Assembly (NCBI RefSeq): GCF_024266705.1
Contig: NZ_CP100757.1
Span: forward strand, 806,001 to 870,000
Origin: Natrinema gelatinilyticum
Lineage (GTDB): Archaea > Halobacteriota > Halobacteria > Halobacteriales > Natrialbaceae
Reading direction: 5' to 3'
Length of the DNA: 64,000 bases
Of this stretch, positions 41,911 to 49,002 are shown piece by piece. The notes beneath the pieces are model-generated. The model was not told the DNA's origin. It did not search any database and saw only the letters and a program-made list of their open reading frames with translations. A program made the translations under genes and the position numbers. How positions within the stretch are numbered: the first letter of the stretch is position 1; each line of letters starts with the position of its first letter.

Positions 41911-42579
41911 TTAATTGTCGTTGCTAGCCTGCTGGTCGACATCGGAGAACAGTTCCGAAAACAGCGCCTCCTGTGCTCGACGAAGCCGTTCGAGGAAGGC
42001 CGTCTTGCTAATGTCGAGTGCGTCTGCGACCTCCTCTGCAGTCGTCTGCCGGGGAACCTGAAAGTAGCCAAGCTGCAGTGCATAACGGAGGCTCTCTTCC
42101 TGTGCTGGGGTAATATCCCACTGCTTGTCGACCGCCTCGTCGTTCTCGGGTCGCATCGAATACACCCGTTTGAGTTGAATCCCGACAGTCTGACCTGCAG
42201 TCTCCAATACATTTTTGAGGATATCATTCCCGACGACTGCCCCCATCAAAATTGCGTTCCCGTTTTGGTACGTTAGTGATTCGGCTATGAAGCCGGTACT
42301 GATGAGTTCGTGGACGACACAGCGATACAGCGACAGACACCGGTAGTTGTATCGACCATCTGTCTTTGCCTGATAGAGGTAACGAATGCGGTCGTCGCTA
42401 TCGAGTTCCGCCGTCAGTTCATCCCCACACGAGGAACTGAACCGGAGCAAGACGTTTCCATCGTCACGCAACAGTGGCGGGGCAGAATCGACGGTTCCCT
42501 CAAGGTTGCGTGTCGCGTCCGCGAGCGGGCAGTCGTCGCCCTCAATACGGAACTCCGTCATCAGGCACTCGTCTATCAT
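41911..42579 (-). CDS. Bat-type HTH-10 transcriptional regulator, candidate regulator of the paa genes
   Basis: 222-aa regulator: a sensor-like N-terminal domain with Cys pairs (FSSSCGDELT, NYRCLSLYRCVVHEL) and a C-terminal HTH-10 domain (WDITPAQEESLRYALQLGYF, TTAEEVADALDISKTAFLER). It is divergent from paaA. The TATATAAA at 42603-42610 works on both strands and lies about 25-30 nt before ATG 42579, implying a leaderless transcript and supporting this start. A perfect palindrome at 42613 lies in the shared promoter. Confidence 0.85.
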   Translation of the reverse strand: MIDECLMTEFRIEGDDCPLADATRNLEGTVDSAPPLLRDDGNVLLRFSSSCGDELTAELDSDDRIRYLYQAKTDGRYNYRCLSLYRCVVHELISTGFIAESLTYQNGNAILMGAVVGNDILKNVLETAGQTVGIQLKRVYSMRPENDEAVDKQWDITPAQEESLRYALQLGYFQVPRQTTAEEVADALDISKTAFLERLRRAQEALFSELFSDVDQQASNDN

Positions 42580-42602
42580 CACCTGTCGTTTCGGGATAAG
42601 AG

Positions 42603-42610
42603 TATATAAA
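42603..42610. promoter_or_regulatory. TATA box shared by the divergent regulator and paaA
   Basis: TATATAAA, readable on both strands. It is spaced for a leaderless start at 42579 leftward and a short leader to paaA rightward. Confidence 0.6.
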
Positions 42611-42612
42611 TC

Positions 42613-42626
42613 CAGTCTATAGACTG
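42613..42626. promoter_or_regulatory. 14-bp palindrome in the paaA promoter
   Basis: CAGTCTATAGACTG, perfectly palindromic, directly after the TATA box toward paaA. Candidate binding site for the divergent regulator or another repressor. Confidence 0.5.
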
Positions 42627-42668
42627 CACAATTAGTAAGCACCGACCGCCCATAGTACATGATGAACA

Positions 42669-43613
42669 ATGAACGTCGAGGAAGTCAAGGAACGTGCGGG
42701 TCCACGGGAATTCAGCCCGAAGGACGACCTCCCGGAGGAGTATCGGAAGGCAGCGACCCGAATGCTCGAATTCCACGCCAACAGCGAAATCATGGGCGCG
42801 TATTTAGAGCGGCCGTTCATCCGCAAGGCACCGAGCTTGGAGCGGAAAATGGCTTTCAGCGCCAAGGTCCAAGACGAGATCGGTCATGGGCAGTTACTCT
42901 ACCGGGCCGCTGAATCGCTGGGCATCAAGACCCGCGAAGAGATGCTCGACGATCTGGCCGAGGGCAACGGAAAATTCCTCAACTGCTTTCACTACCCCAT
43001 GGACTCGTGGGTCGAGACGCCGATGATCGCGTTCTTCGTCGACGGGGCGGCGATGCGCCGACAGGCGACACTCAAGAAGTCCAGCTGGGAACCCTACGCC
43101 CACGCAATGGACAAGGTCTGTTTCGAGGAAGGCTTCCACGTCAAACACGGCGAGAGCATCCTCAGTGAGCTGATGAACGGCTCGAAGAAAGAACAGGAGA
43201 TGACGCAGGAAGCCTTCAACAAATGGTGGCCGCGCATCCTGCAGTTCTTCGGCCCAACTGACGACCAGTCGTCTCACCACGACTTCTCTGCGGACGTTGG
43301 CCTGAAGGTCATGACTAACGATGAACTCCGGAATGCGTTCCTCAACATGTACCTCCCCAAGGCCAAGAAGTACGGCCTTGAGATCCCGGACAAGCCGCAG
43401 ATCCGTGAGAACGGCGACGGCACGTACGATGTCGTCGAGGACGACCTCGACTGGGACGAGTTCTTCACCATCGCGAAAAACGACTACGAGCCCGGCGTCG
43501 GTCAGATCAACAGTCGTAAGCGCGCACAGGACGCAGTCGAATGGGTCCGCAACGCCCTCGACGAACAGGAAGCGCTCGCAGCGGACGGACAATCACCACA
43601 GGCGGCTGACTAA
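42669..43613 (+). CDS. paaA: 1,2-phenylacetyl-CoA epoxidase, catalytic subunit PaaA
   Basis: 314-aa di-iron ferritin-like oxygenase. Iron ligands are visible in RMLEFHANSEIMGAYLERP, KVQDEIGHGQLLY (E-x2-H) and CFEEGFHVKHGES (E-x3-H). It epoxidises the ring of phenylacetyl-CoA together with PaaB, PaaC and electron donors. ATG 42669 matches the family N-terminus; an out-of-frame ATG lies 10 nt earlier. It leads the operon paaA-B-C-D-zinc ribbon, with 2-nt spacing or overlaps throughout. Confidence 0.95.
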   Translation: MNVEEVKERAGPREFSPKDDLPEEYRKAATRMLEFHANSEIMGAYLERPFIRKAPSLERKMAFSAKVQDEIGHGQLLYRAAESLGIKTREEMLDDLAEGNGKFLNCFHYPMDSWVETPMIAFFVDGAAMRRQATLKKSSWEPYAHAMDKVCFEEGFHVKHGESILSELMNGSKKEQEMTQEAFNKWWPRILQFFGPTDDQSSHHDFSADVGLKVMTNDELRNAFLNMYLPKAKKYGLEIPDKPQIRENGDGTYDVVEDDLDWDEFFTIAKNDYEPGVGQINSRKRAQDAVEWVRNALDEQEALAADGQSPQAAD

Positions 43614-43615
43614 CA

Positions 43616-43930
43616 ATGATTTGGGAAGTTTTCCGACAGAACCAGGCGGGTGACTATCACACCCACTGTGGCAACGTTCATGCACCTGACCGTGAGATGG
43701 CGCTGCTGTTCGCGGAGGTCCAGCACGGCCGACGCAAGCCGACCAACAGTCTGTGGGTTGTTCCTCAGGACGAGATTGGCGAGGTCGACACCGAGGACGC
43801 GAAGTTCGGCGGGACGACGAACAAGTCCTACCGGTTCGCCCGAACGTACAACGTCGAGCCGGCGGCCGAAGAAGTCGAGGCCTCCGAAAAAGAACTCACC
43901 GAAGCAGAGCGCAAGCAAGGTGAGGCATAA
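43616..43930 (+). CDS. paaB: Phenylacetyl-CoA epoxidase subunit PaaB
   Basis: 104-aa PaaB: IWEVFRQNQAGDYHTHCGNV and VHAPDREMALLFAEVQHGRR are the conserved core, followed by SLWVVPQDEIGEV and a charged tail. It bridges the PaaAC catalytic pairs in the complex. Its stop overlaps the ATG of paaC by one base. Confidence 0.94.
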   Translation: MIWEVFRQNQAGDYHTHCGNVHAPDREMALLFAEVQHGRRKPTNSLWVVPQDEIGEVDTEDAKFGGTTNKSYRFARTYNVEPAAEEVEASEKELTEAERKQGEA

Positions 43931-44802
43931 TGGCGGCCGCTGACGAGGTCACGTTCGCCGACACCGATGACCTCGACGAGGCCGAGCAGGAAGCGGTGCA
44001 GGCCCTGCTCTTCCGTCTCGCCGACGATGAACTCGTCTTAGCCGAGCGCTACACCGAGTGGCAGGTCCGCGCCCCGACGCTCGAGTCGGACATCTCCATG
44101 GCAAACATCGCACAGGACGAACTGGGCCACGCCCGCCTCTGGTATGAGGTGCTCAAGGACTTCGGTTACGACGAGACGGACCTGATCTGGGAGCGCGACG
44201 CCGCGGACTTCACTCATAGCACGCTCGTCGAACAACCCTTCGCAGAGGGTGACTGGGCCGACGCCATTGTCCGTGCCTATCTCTACGACGTGGCCGAGGA
44301 TATCAGATTGCACGCACTCGAGAACTCGACGTTTGCGCCCATCCGCGACCGCGTCGGCAAGGTCCTCGGCGAAGAGGACTACCACCTCGAGTACGCAACG
44401 AACTGGCTCGAGCGCCTCGCAGCCGACGACGAGGGCCGCAAGAACGTGCAGGACGCTGTCGACCGGCTGTACCCCTACGCGCTGACGCTCTTCGAGCCGA
44501 CCGATGAGGACGTCGAAGCCACGATTGTCGAACGTGGCCTGCGGAGCGAGGCACTCGTCGAACTCCGAGACGAGTGGCACGACCGTGTCAGCACCTTCCT
44601 CGAGTCGATCGGGATCGACGTGCCGGGGATCGACCTCCCCGAGCAGTACGACATCCACGTCTCGCCGGACGATCTGCCAGCGCAGATTGGCCGTGACGGG
44701 AACCACACCGACGACTGGGCATCGCTCCTAGACGAGATGACGGAGGCCTACGACGAACTCGGTCGCGACTACGCCACCCACATCATGGACGACGATGAGT
44801 AG
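43930..44802 (+). CDS. paaC: Phenylacetyl-CoA epoxidase structural subunit PaaC
   Basis: 290-aa ferritin-like partner of PaaA. The family regions include DDELVLAERYTEWQVRAPTL, NIAQDELGHARLWYEVL and EEDYHLEYATNWLERL. It stabilises PaaA and shapes the active-site cavity. Starts within the paaB stop (TAATG) and overlaps paaD by 8 nt. Confidence 0.94.
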   Translation: MAAADEVTFADTDDLDEAEQEAVQALLFRLADDELVLAERYTEWQVRAPTLESDISMANIAQDELGHARLWYEVLKDFGYDETDLIWERDAADFTHSTLVEQPFAEGDWADAIVRAYLYDVAEDIRLHALENSTFAPIRDRVGKVLGEEDYHLEYATNWLERLAADDEGRKNVQDAVDRLYPYALTLFEPTDEDVEATIVERGLRSEALVELRDEWHDRVSTFLESIGIDVPGIDLPEQYDIHVSPDDLPAQIGRDGNHTDDWASLLDEMTEAYDELGRDYATHIMDDDE

Positions 44803-45247
44803 CGAGTACGAGCGCCCGGAGCGTGACGATGACGCGACGGCTTGCGCCTATACGAGCTACGACAGCGACGAGGATGTCGAATACGACGAGAAAGAGTCCG
44901 TCGAGGGCGAGGTGCCAGCCACCGGGACGGGAGCCGAAGGCGTCGAGCGCTGCGTCTGGCAGGCCCTTTACGAAGTCGAGGACCCGGAGATGCCAATCTC
45001 CATCGTCGACCTTGGGCTCATCTACGGCGTCTCCGTTGAGGACGGTGTCGCCGCAGTCGACATGACGCTGACATACACCGGGTGTCCCGCCCGTGACATG
45101 CTGATCAACGAGGTCAAACAGTCCGTGGCCGCCGTTGATGGCATCGACAAGGCGGAGATCTCCGTGGTCTGGTCGCCCGGCTGGACCGTCGACATGGTCA
45201 CCGAACAGGGCAAAGAATCGCTCCGCGAATTCGGACTGAGTGTCTAA
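44795..45247 (+). CDS. paaD: PaaD, DUF59/MIP18-type iron-sulfur assembly factor
   Basis: 150-aa protein: an acidic 40-residue N-terminal extension, then the MIP18/DUF59 domain (LYEVEDPEMPISIVDLGLIY, then MTLTYTGCPARDMLINEV with the conserved Cys, then VWSPGWTVDMVTEQGK). It likely matures the Fe-S or di-iron centres of the epoxidase system. Bacterial PaaD carries a C-terminal zinc ribbon; here that part is encoded separately by the next gene, 2 nt downstream. Confidence 0.92.
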   Translation: MSSEYERPERDDDATACAYTSYDSDEDVEYDEKESVEGEVPATGTGAEGVERCVWQALYEVEDPEMPISIVDLGLIYGVSVEDGVAAVDMTLTYTGCPARDMLINEVKQSVAAVDGIDKAEISVVWSPGWTVDMVTEQGKESLREFGLSV

Positions 45248-45249
45248 CC

Positions 45250-45417
45250 ATGCGCAACCTAGATCCCAGCGTCGATACGTCCGGGAAGTTCGAGCAGGCC
45301 GAGTGTCCCTACTGTGGCTCGGAGAACACCGAGCGCGACCATCCAAAAGGGCCATCGCTCTGCCGGTCGATGCACTACTGCAACGACTGCGAGCAGCCCT
45401 TCGAGAAGTTCGCGTAG
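45250..45417 (+). CDS. PaaD C-terminal zinc-ribbon domain as a separate 55-aa protein
   Basis: MRNLDPSVDTSGKFEQ leads into AECPYCGSENTERDHPKG and then SLCRSMHYCNDCEQPFEKFA: a Cys4 zinc ribbon (CPYC ... CNDC, with an extra Cys) closely matching the C-terminal tail of bacterial PaaD/PaaJ. It starts 2 nt after paaD in the same operon, so PaaD is split into two chains in this organism. No ferredoxin-type PaaE reductase follows; electron supply must come from elsewhere. Confidence 0.85.
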   Translation: MRNLDPSVDTSGKFEQAECPYCGSENTERDHPKGPSLCRSMHYCNDCEQPFEKFA

Positions 45418-45812
45418 CCGCTCTGTGCCGCGTGTGATGCGCGGCCGTTCCTGGATCGTCAGTACCGACTCACCACCGCCGACCGCATCGCGACCGTATT
45501 ATCGACGCGGTCGGCCCACCAACTGGGCTTCCATTTCCATTCTGGTTTATGTCGATGTCATCGACGGAGTTCACGGACCGTGGAAATAGATCGATACTAC
45601 GGCTCTTCGTTCGACTGTGTCTCCAATCGAACTGCGGAGAGACCATACGCAACACCTCACTGTATGGATTACCGACCGTCCGAACATGCGTTCTCAGCTC
45701 TGATCTCGCCGTCACGCCTCGCCGTCACGCCATTCGAGAAACAGGATGTCAGACGACTTGGTGAGGGGGACGGGCTCCTCTTGAGCGTTACCGTCCAAAC
45801 GAAGACGGTGCC
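45418..45812. other. Gene-free stretch
   Basis: About 395 bp between the paa operon and the leftward MaoC gene with no supported coding sequence. Confidence 0.5.
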
Positions 45813-46274
45813 TCAGTCCTTTTTCTTGATAAGGAACTTCATGTCGCCCTCGAGGACGGTGGTGCCGTCCTGATTTTCCATCTCCGTGTCAAGGACGACG
45901 AGTCCGGCGTCGTCACGACCGACTTCTTTCGTCTTCGTGACCACCATTTCGAGCTGAAGCGTATCGCCGATGAAGACCGGGTTGGGAAGATCCATGTAGT
46001 TCATGCCCAGGAACGCGAGCGCGGTCCGCTCAACAATGCCGGTGCGATAGACGAACCCGGTCGCCTGCACGAACGTCATGGGGCCGTGGGCGATGCGTTC
46101 GCCGAAATCGTCCTGTTCGGCTGCGTACTCTTTGTTGGTGTGCAGTTCCGTCCAGTCTCCGCTAAGTGCCGAGTGCATCATGAAGTCCGACTCCGTGACG
46201 GTCCGGCCAACGCTGATGAATTCCTGCCCTTCTTCGAAGTCCTCGAAGTGATGTGGCTCGTAACTGTAGGCCAT
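45813..46274 (-). CDS. MaoC-like hotdog hydratase
   Basis: 153-aa MaoC dehydratase: EPHHFEDFEEGQEFISVGRT at the start, hydratase-2 motif SALSGDWTELHTNKEYA with the catalytic Asp and His, and FGERIAHGPMTFVQATGFVY. Acts as an enoyl-CoA or oxepin-CoA type hydratase; beside paa genes it may hydrate ring-derived CoA esters. ATG 46274 (MAYSYEPHH) is chosen; the upstream extension is unlike the family. Confidence 0.86.
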   Translation of the reverse strand: MAYSYEPHHFEDFEEGQEFISVGRTVTESDFMMHSALSGDWTELHTNKEYAAEQDDFGERIAHGPMTFVQATGFVYRTGIVERTALAFLGMNYMDLPNPVFIGDTLQLEMVVTKTKEVGRDDAGLVVLDTEMENQDGTTVLEGDMKFLIKKKD

Positions 46275-46396
46275 GCTCCGATTTCGCAAACAGTCATTAA
46301 ATAACTTTACATTCTGATTCTTCATCCCAATAACTGTTATCTGTGTTACCAATCACCAATACGTATTTACGTCAGCTTTCTGTATGAGTCTTCTGT

Positions 46397-46792
46397 ATGT
46401 CGGACGTATCTGGCGAAACACGGTCACGTATTGACTCCGATCCATACTGCGAGACGCTCGGTATCGAGATCGTTGCGCTAGATACAGGATTCGCTCGTAT
46501 GGAGCTGACGATCACCGAGGAACTGCTGAATTTTCATGGAACTCCCCACGGAGCTGCAATCTACTCGCTTGCGGACGCCGCGTTCGCTGCGGCGTCGAAT
46601 TCCCACGGCGATGCCGCCGTCGGACTAGAGGCAAACATCTCATATCTGGAAGCCGCCGACACTGACGAGACGCTCACGGCCACGGCTGAGGAGACGCACA
46701 TCTCCGGTCGAACTGCAGAATACGAGATTGTAGTAACGGGCGAAAATGGGAACAGAGTTGCGACATTCCGCGGACGTGTCTATCGTCCCTGA
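46397..46792 (+). CDS. paaI: PaaI family hotdog thioesterase
   Basis: 131-aa thioesterase. The active-site region is LLNFHGTPHGAAIYSLADAA (about 45-64), as in PaaI, which has the Asn, the HG(G) loop and the catalytic acid. It releases CoA trapped as dead-end ring-hydroxylated phenylacetyl-CoA esters. It is divergent from MaoC. A mobile element begins about 8 nt after its stop. Confidence 0.88.
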   Translation: MSDVSGETRSRIDSDPYCETLGIEIVALDTGFARMELTITEELLNFHGTPHGAAIYSLADAAFAAASNSHGDAAVGLEANISYLEAADTDETLTATAEETHISGRTAEYEIVVTGENGNRVATFRGRVYRP

Positions 46793-46908
46793 AACATGTC
46801 GTTATACGAAATCAAGGAGAATACCTGCGCCTTTAGGCGCAAGATGAATCCGACACTATCCTATACTAACCACCGTTCGATGGCATGGCCGGATATTCCA
46901 CGCCCTAA

Positions 46909-47576
46909 GGGTGTCAGCGTTAGCACCTCGCATTGTGAATGCACGCGAAGGCTTTCGTCCAACGATCAACTGATTGCCACGAACTCCGATACGGAAACCG
47001 ATCGAAGAACCGCCTGATGCGGAGTTTGAACGGGCTAAACCACGATTCGACGATCGAGCGATCACCCCACGTTTCTCGGCGCGATTCACACGGCAGATCG
47101 AGCTCGTCGAGGCTCCAGTTGTACCAGGGTCCGCGATCAACGACAATCACGGGCCGTCCTCGAACGGTGTCGAGGACGGCCCGCAGGAACAGCAACGCGT
47201 CGAGTTCAGAGCGACCGGGCGAGGCCTCGACGTGGATCACTTCGTACGTCTGGCGATTGATCGCCGCCCAGACGTACACCTCGCGGTCGTCGACGACCAC
47301 TGTTCCGTGCTCGTCAGGTTCCGGCTCGAACAGGTCAGCCAACGCGGTATACCACTCGTGGACCGTCTGGTGCAAGTGGCCGAGCCACTCGCCCACCTGG
47401 CGGTAAGACAGGCCAAGATGGTACAGAAATGCCGCCTCAATCCGTTGGTCGGTCGGTGTGTCCTCGCGTGAAAACACTCTTTGCTCGCGTGCTCGTTTCA
47501 CTAGTTGGTCGAGCATTGAGTTCACCAACTCCCACTAGCTCGACCATTTCCATACTGCCATCGCTGACACCCCTCT
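46909..47576 (-). mobile_element. IS6-family insertion sequence nested in the IS1341-type element
   Basis: Terminal inverted repeats GGGTGTCAGCGTTAGCA (left) and GGGGTGTCAGCGATGGCA (right, reversed). An 11-bp direct repeat CCACGCCCTAA is present on both sides (46898-46908 and 47577-47587), consistent with a target-site duplication. One transposase gene inside. Confidence 0.82.
46920..47528 (-). CDS. IS6 family transposase
   Basis: 202-aa DDE transposase of the haloarchaeal IS6 type: N-terminal HTH (FLYHLGLSYRQVGEWLGHLH), catalytic Asp in GTVVVDDREVYVWAAIN, second Asp in PVIVVDRGPWYNWSLDEL and Glu in DRSIVESWFSPFKLRIRRF. Full length for the group and without frame breaks, so it may be active. 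It lies within the left part of the tnpB element. Confidence 0.9.
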   Translation of the reverse strand: MVNSMLDQLVKRAREQRVFSREDTPTDQRIEAAFLYHLGLSYRQVGEWLGHLHQTVHEWYTALADLFEPEPDEHGTVVVDDREVYVWAAINRQTYEVIHVEASPGRSELDALLFLRAVLDTVRGRPVIVVDRGPWYNWSLDELDLPCESRRETWGDRSIVESWFSPFKLRIRRFFDRFPYRSSWQSVDRWTKAFACIHNARC

Positions 47577-47640
47577 CCACGCCCTAATCTAAACATTCAT
47601 AATACGACACTCCATAACCAGTTATGAAGGCGTTTCACGA

Positions 47641-48957
47641 ATGCACATCCACCGCACTTACCGAGCGAAAATCCGCAACCACTCACAAGTGGAACGGATG
47701 TTCGACCTGCACGGATGGAGTGCATCGAAGCTGTGGAACGTTGCAAACCATCACTCCCGCCAAGTGTGGGACGATACGGGCGAGATTCCCGACGATTCGG
47801 ACTTGAAAAGCGAGTTGAAAGGTCACACAACTTACAAAGGACACCATTCTCAGTCCAGTCAGCGCGTTCTGGAGGAACTCGCTGAAGCCTTCAACTCGTG
47901 GTACGGCAAACGCAAGAACGACTCTCGGGCAAATCCGCCCAGCTACCGCAAGAAAAACTACTACGACAACGATGGCAACCGTGTCCACGAAGAACACCCA
48001 CGTAGCACGGTAACGTGGAAGCAGAAGGGCATCCGTCACGACACAAAGCACAACCGAGTTCGACTCTCGAAAGGTGCGAATCACAAAGACCACCCGAGAG
48101 ACTGGGACTATATCCTCGTTGAATACGAGACTCGTCCCGAAGTCACGGTTGAAAACCTGCAACAAGTCAGGGCCGTCTACAGCAAGGCGGAGGAGCGATG
48201 GGAACTTCACCTCGTCTGCAAGCTCGAAGTCGAAACACCCGACGCTCCCGGTACCGAGACAGCGGGCATCGATCTCGGCATCTGCAACTTTGCCGCCGTC
48301 GCATACAGCACCGAGGATGCCGACTTGTACCCTGGTAATCGCCTCAAACAGGACGGCTACTACTTCCCGAAAGAAATCGCCACATGCGACGACTCGGGAG
48401 GTACTGAGGCCACACGATTACACCACACGTGGGCGGAGCGCCGAACCCACTTCTTCCACAGTCTCGCGAAACACATCGTCGAACGGTGTGTCGAGAAAGA
48501 AGTCGGGCGTATCACCGTCGGGAACCTCGATGGTGTCCGAGAGGATGAGACCGGCGAGTCAAAGAATTGGGGTCGGCACGGCAATCTTGACTTGCACGGG
48601 TGGGCGTTCGACCGCTTCACCACCATCCTCACGTACAAGGCGAAAATAGAGGGGATCGAAGTCGGAGAAGTGTCTGAGCGCGACACGAGCAAGACGTGTT
48701 CTGTGTGTGGTACGGAAGATGATAGTCAGCGTGTTGAACGCGGATTGTACGTGTGTGAGGCGTGTGAGGCGGCGTTCAACGCTGACGTAAACGGGGCGGA
48801 GAACATCCGTCTCGACGTGAATCAAAGTAACTCCGAGTCGTCGGCCAATTTGGACGAGGATAGGAGTACCGGCTGGTTGGCACAGCCCGGAGTCTACCTT
48901 CATGACTTGTCCCACGGATTCTCACCGAGGAAACAAGTGGTGGACTGCAAACCCTAA
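47641..48957 (+). CDS. tnpB: TnpB (IS1341-type), RNA-guided nuclease family
   Basis: 438-aa TnpB, apparently intact. RuvC-I Asp is in AGIDLGICNFAA, zinc-ribbon cysteines are in TCSVCGTE and VCEACE, and RuvC-III Asp is in NADVNGAENI. The RuvC-II segment is ITVGNLDGVREDE; as in the copy at 11929, Gly stands where a Glu is usual in the 'EDL' motif, while VRE keeps a Glu nearby. Its promoter side is separated from the element's left end by the IS6 insertion. Confidence 0.9.
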   Translation: MHIHRTYRAKIRNHSQVERMFDLHGWSASKLWNVANHHSRQVWDDTGEIPDDSDLKSELKGHTTYKGHHSQSSQRVLEELAEAFNSWYGKRKNDSRANPPSYRKKNYYDNDGNRVHEEHPRSTVTWKQKGIRHDTKHNRVRLSKGANHKDHPRDWDYILVEYETRPEVTVENLQQVRAVYSKAEERWELHLVCKLEVETPDAPGTETAGIDLGICNFAAVAYSTEDADLYPGNRLKQDGYYFPKEIATCDDSGGTEATRLHHTWAERRTHFFHSLAKHIVERCVEKEVGRITVGNLDGVREDETGESKNWGRHGNLDLHGWAFDRFTTILTYKAKIEGIEVGEVSERDTSKTCSVCGTEDDSQRVERGLYVCEACEAAFNADVNGAENIRLDVNQSNSESSANLDEDRSTGWLAQPGVYLHDLSHGFSPRKQVVDCKP

Positions 48958-49002
48958 TATCCCACCGCTCGGGATTCCTCTGGCTTAAGCCGGAGGAGGA
49001 TG

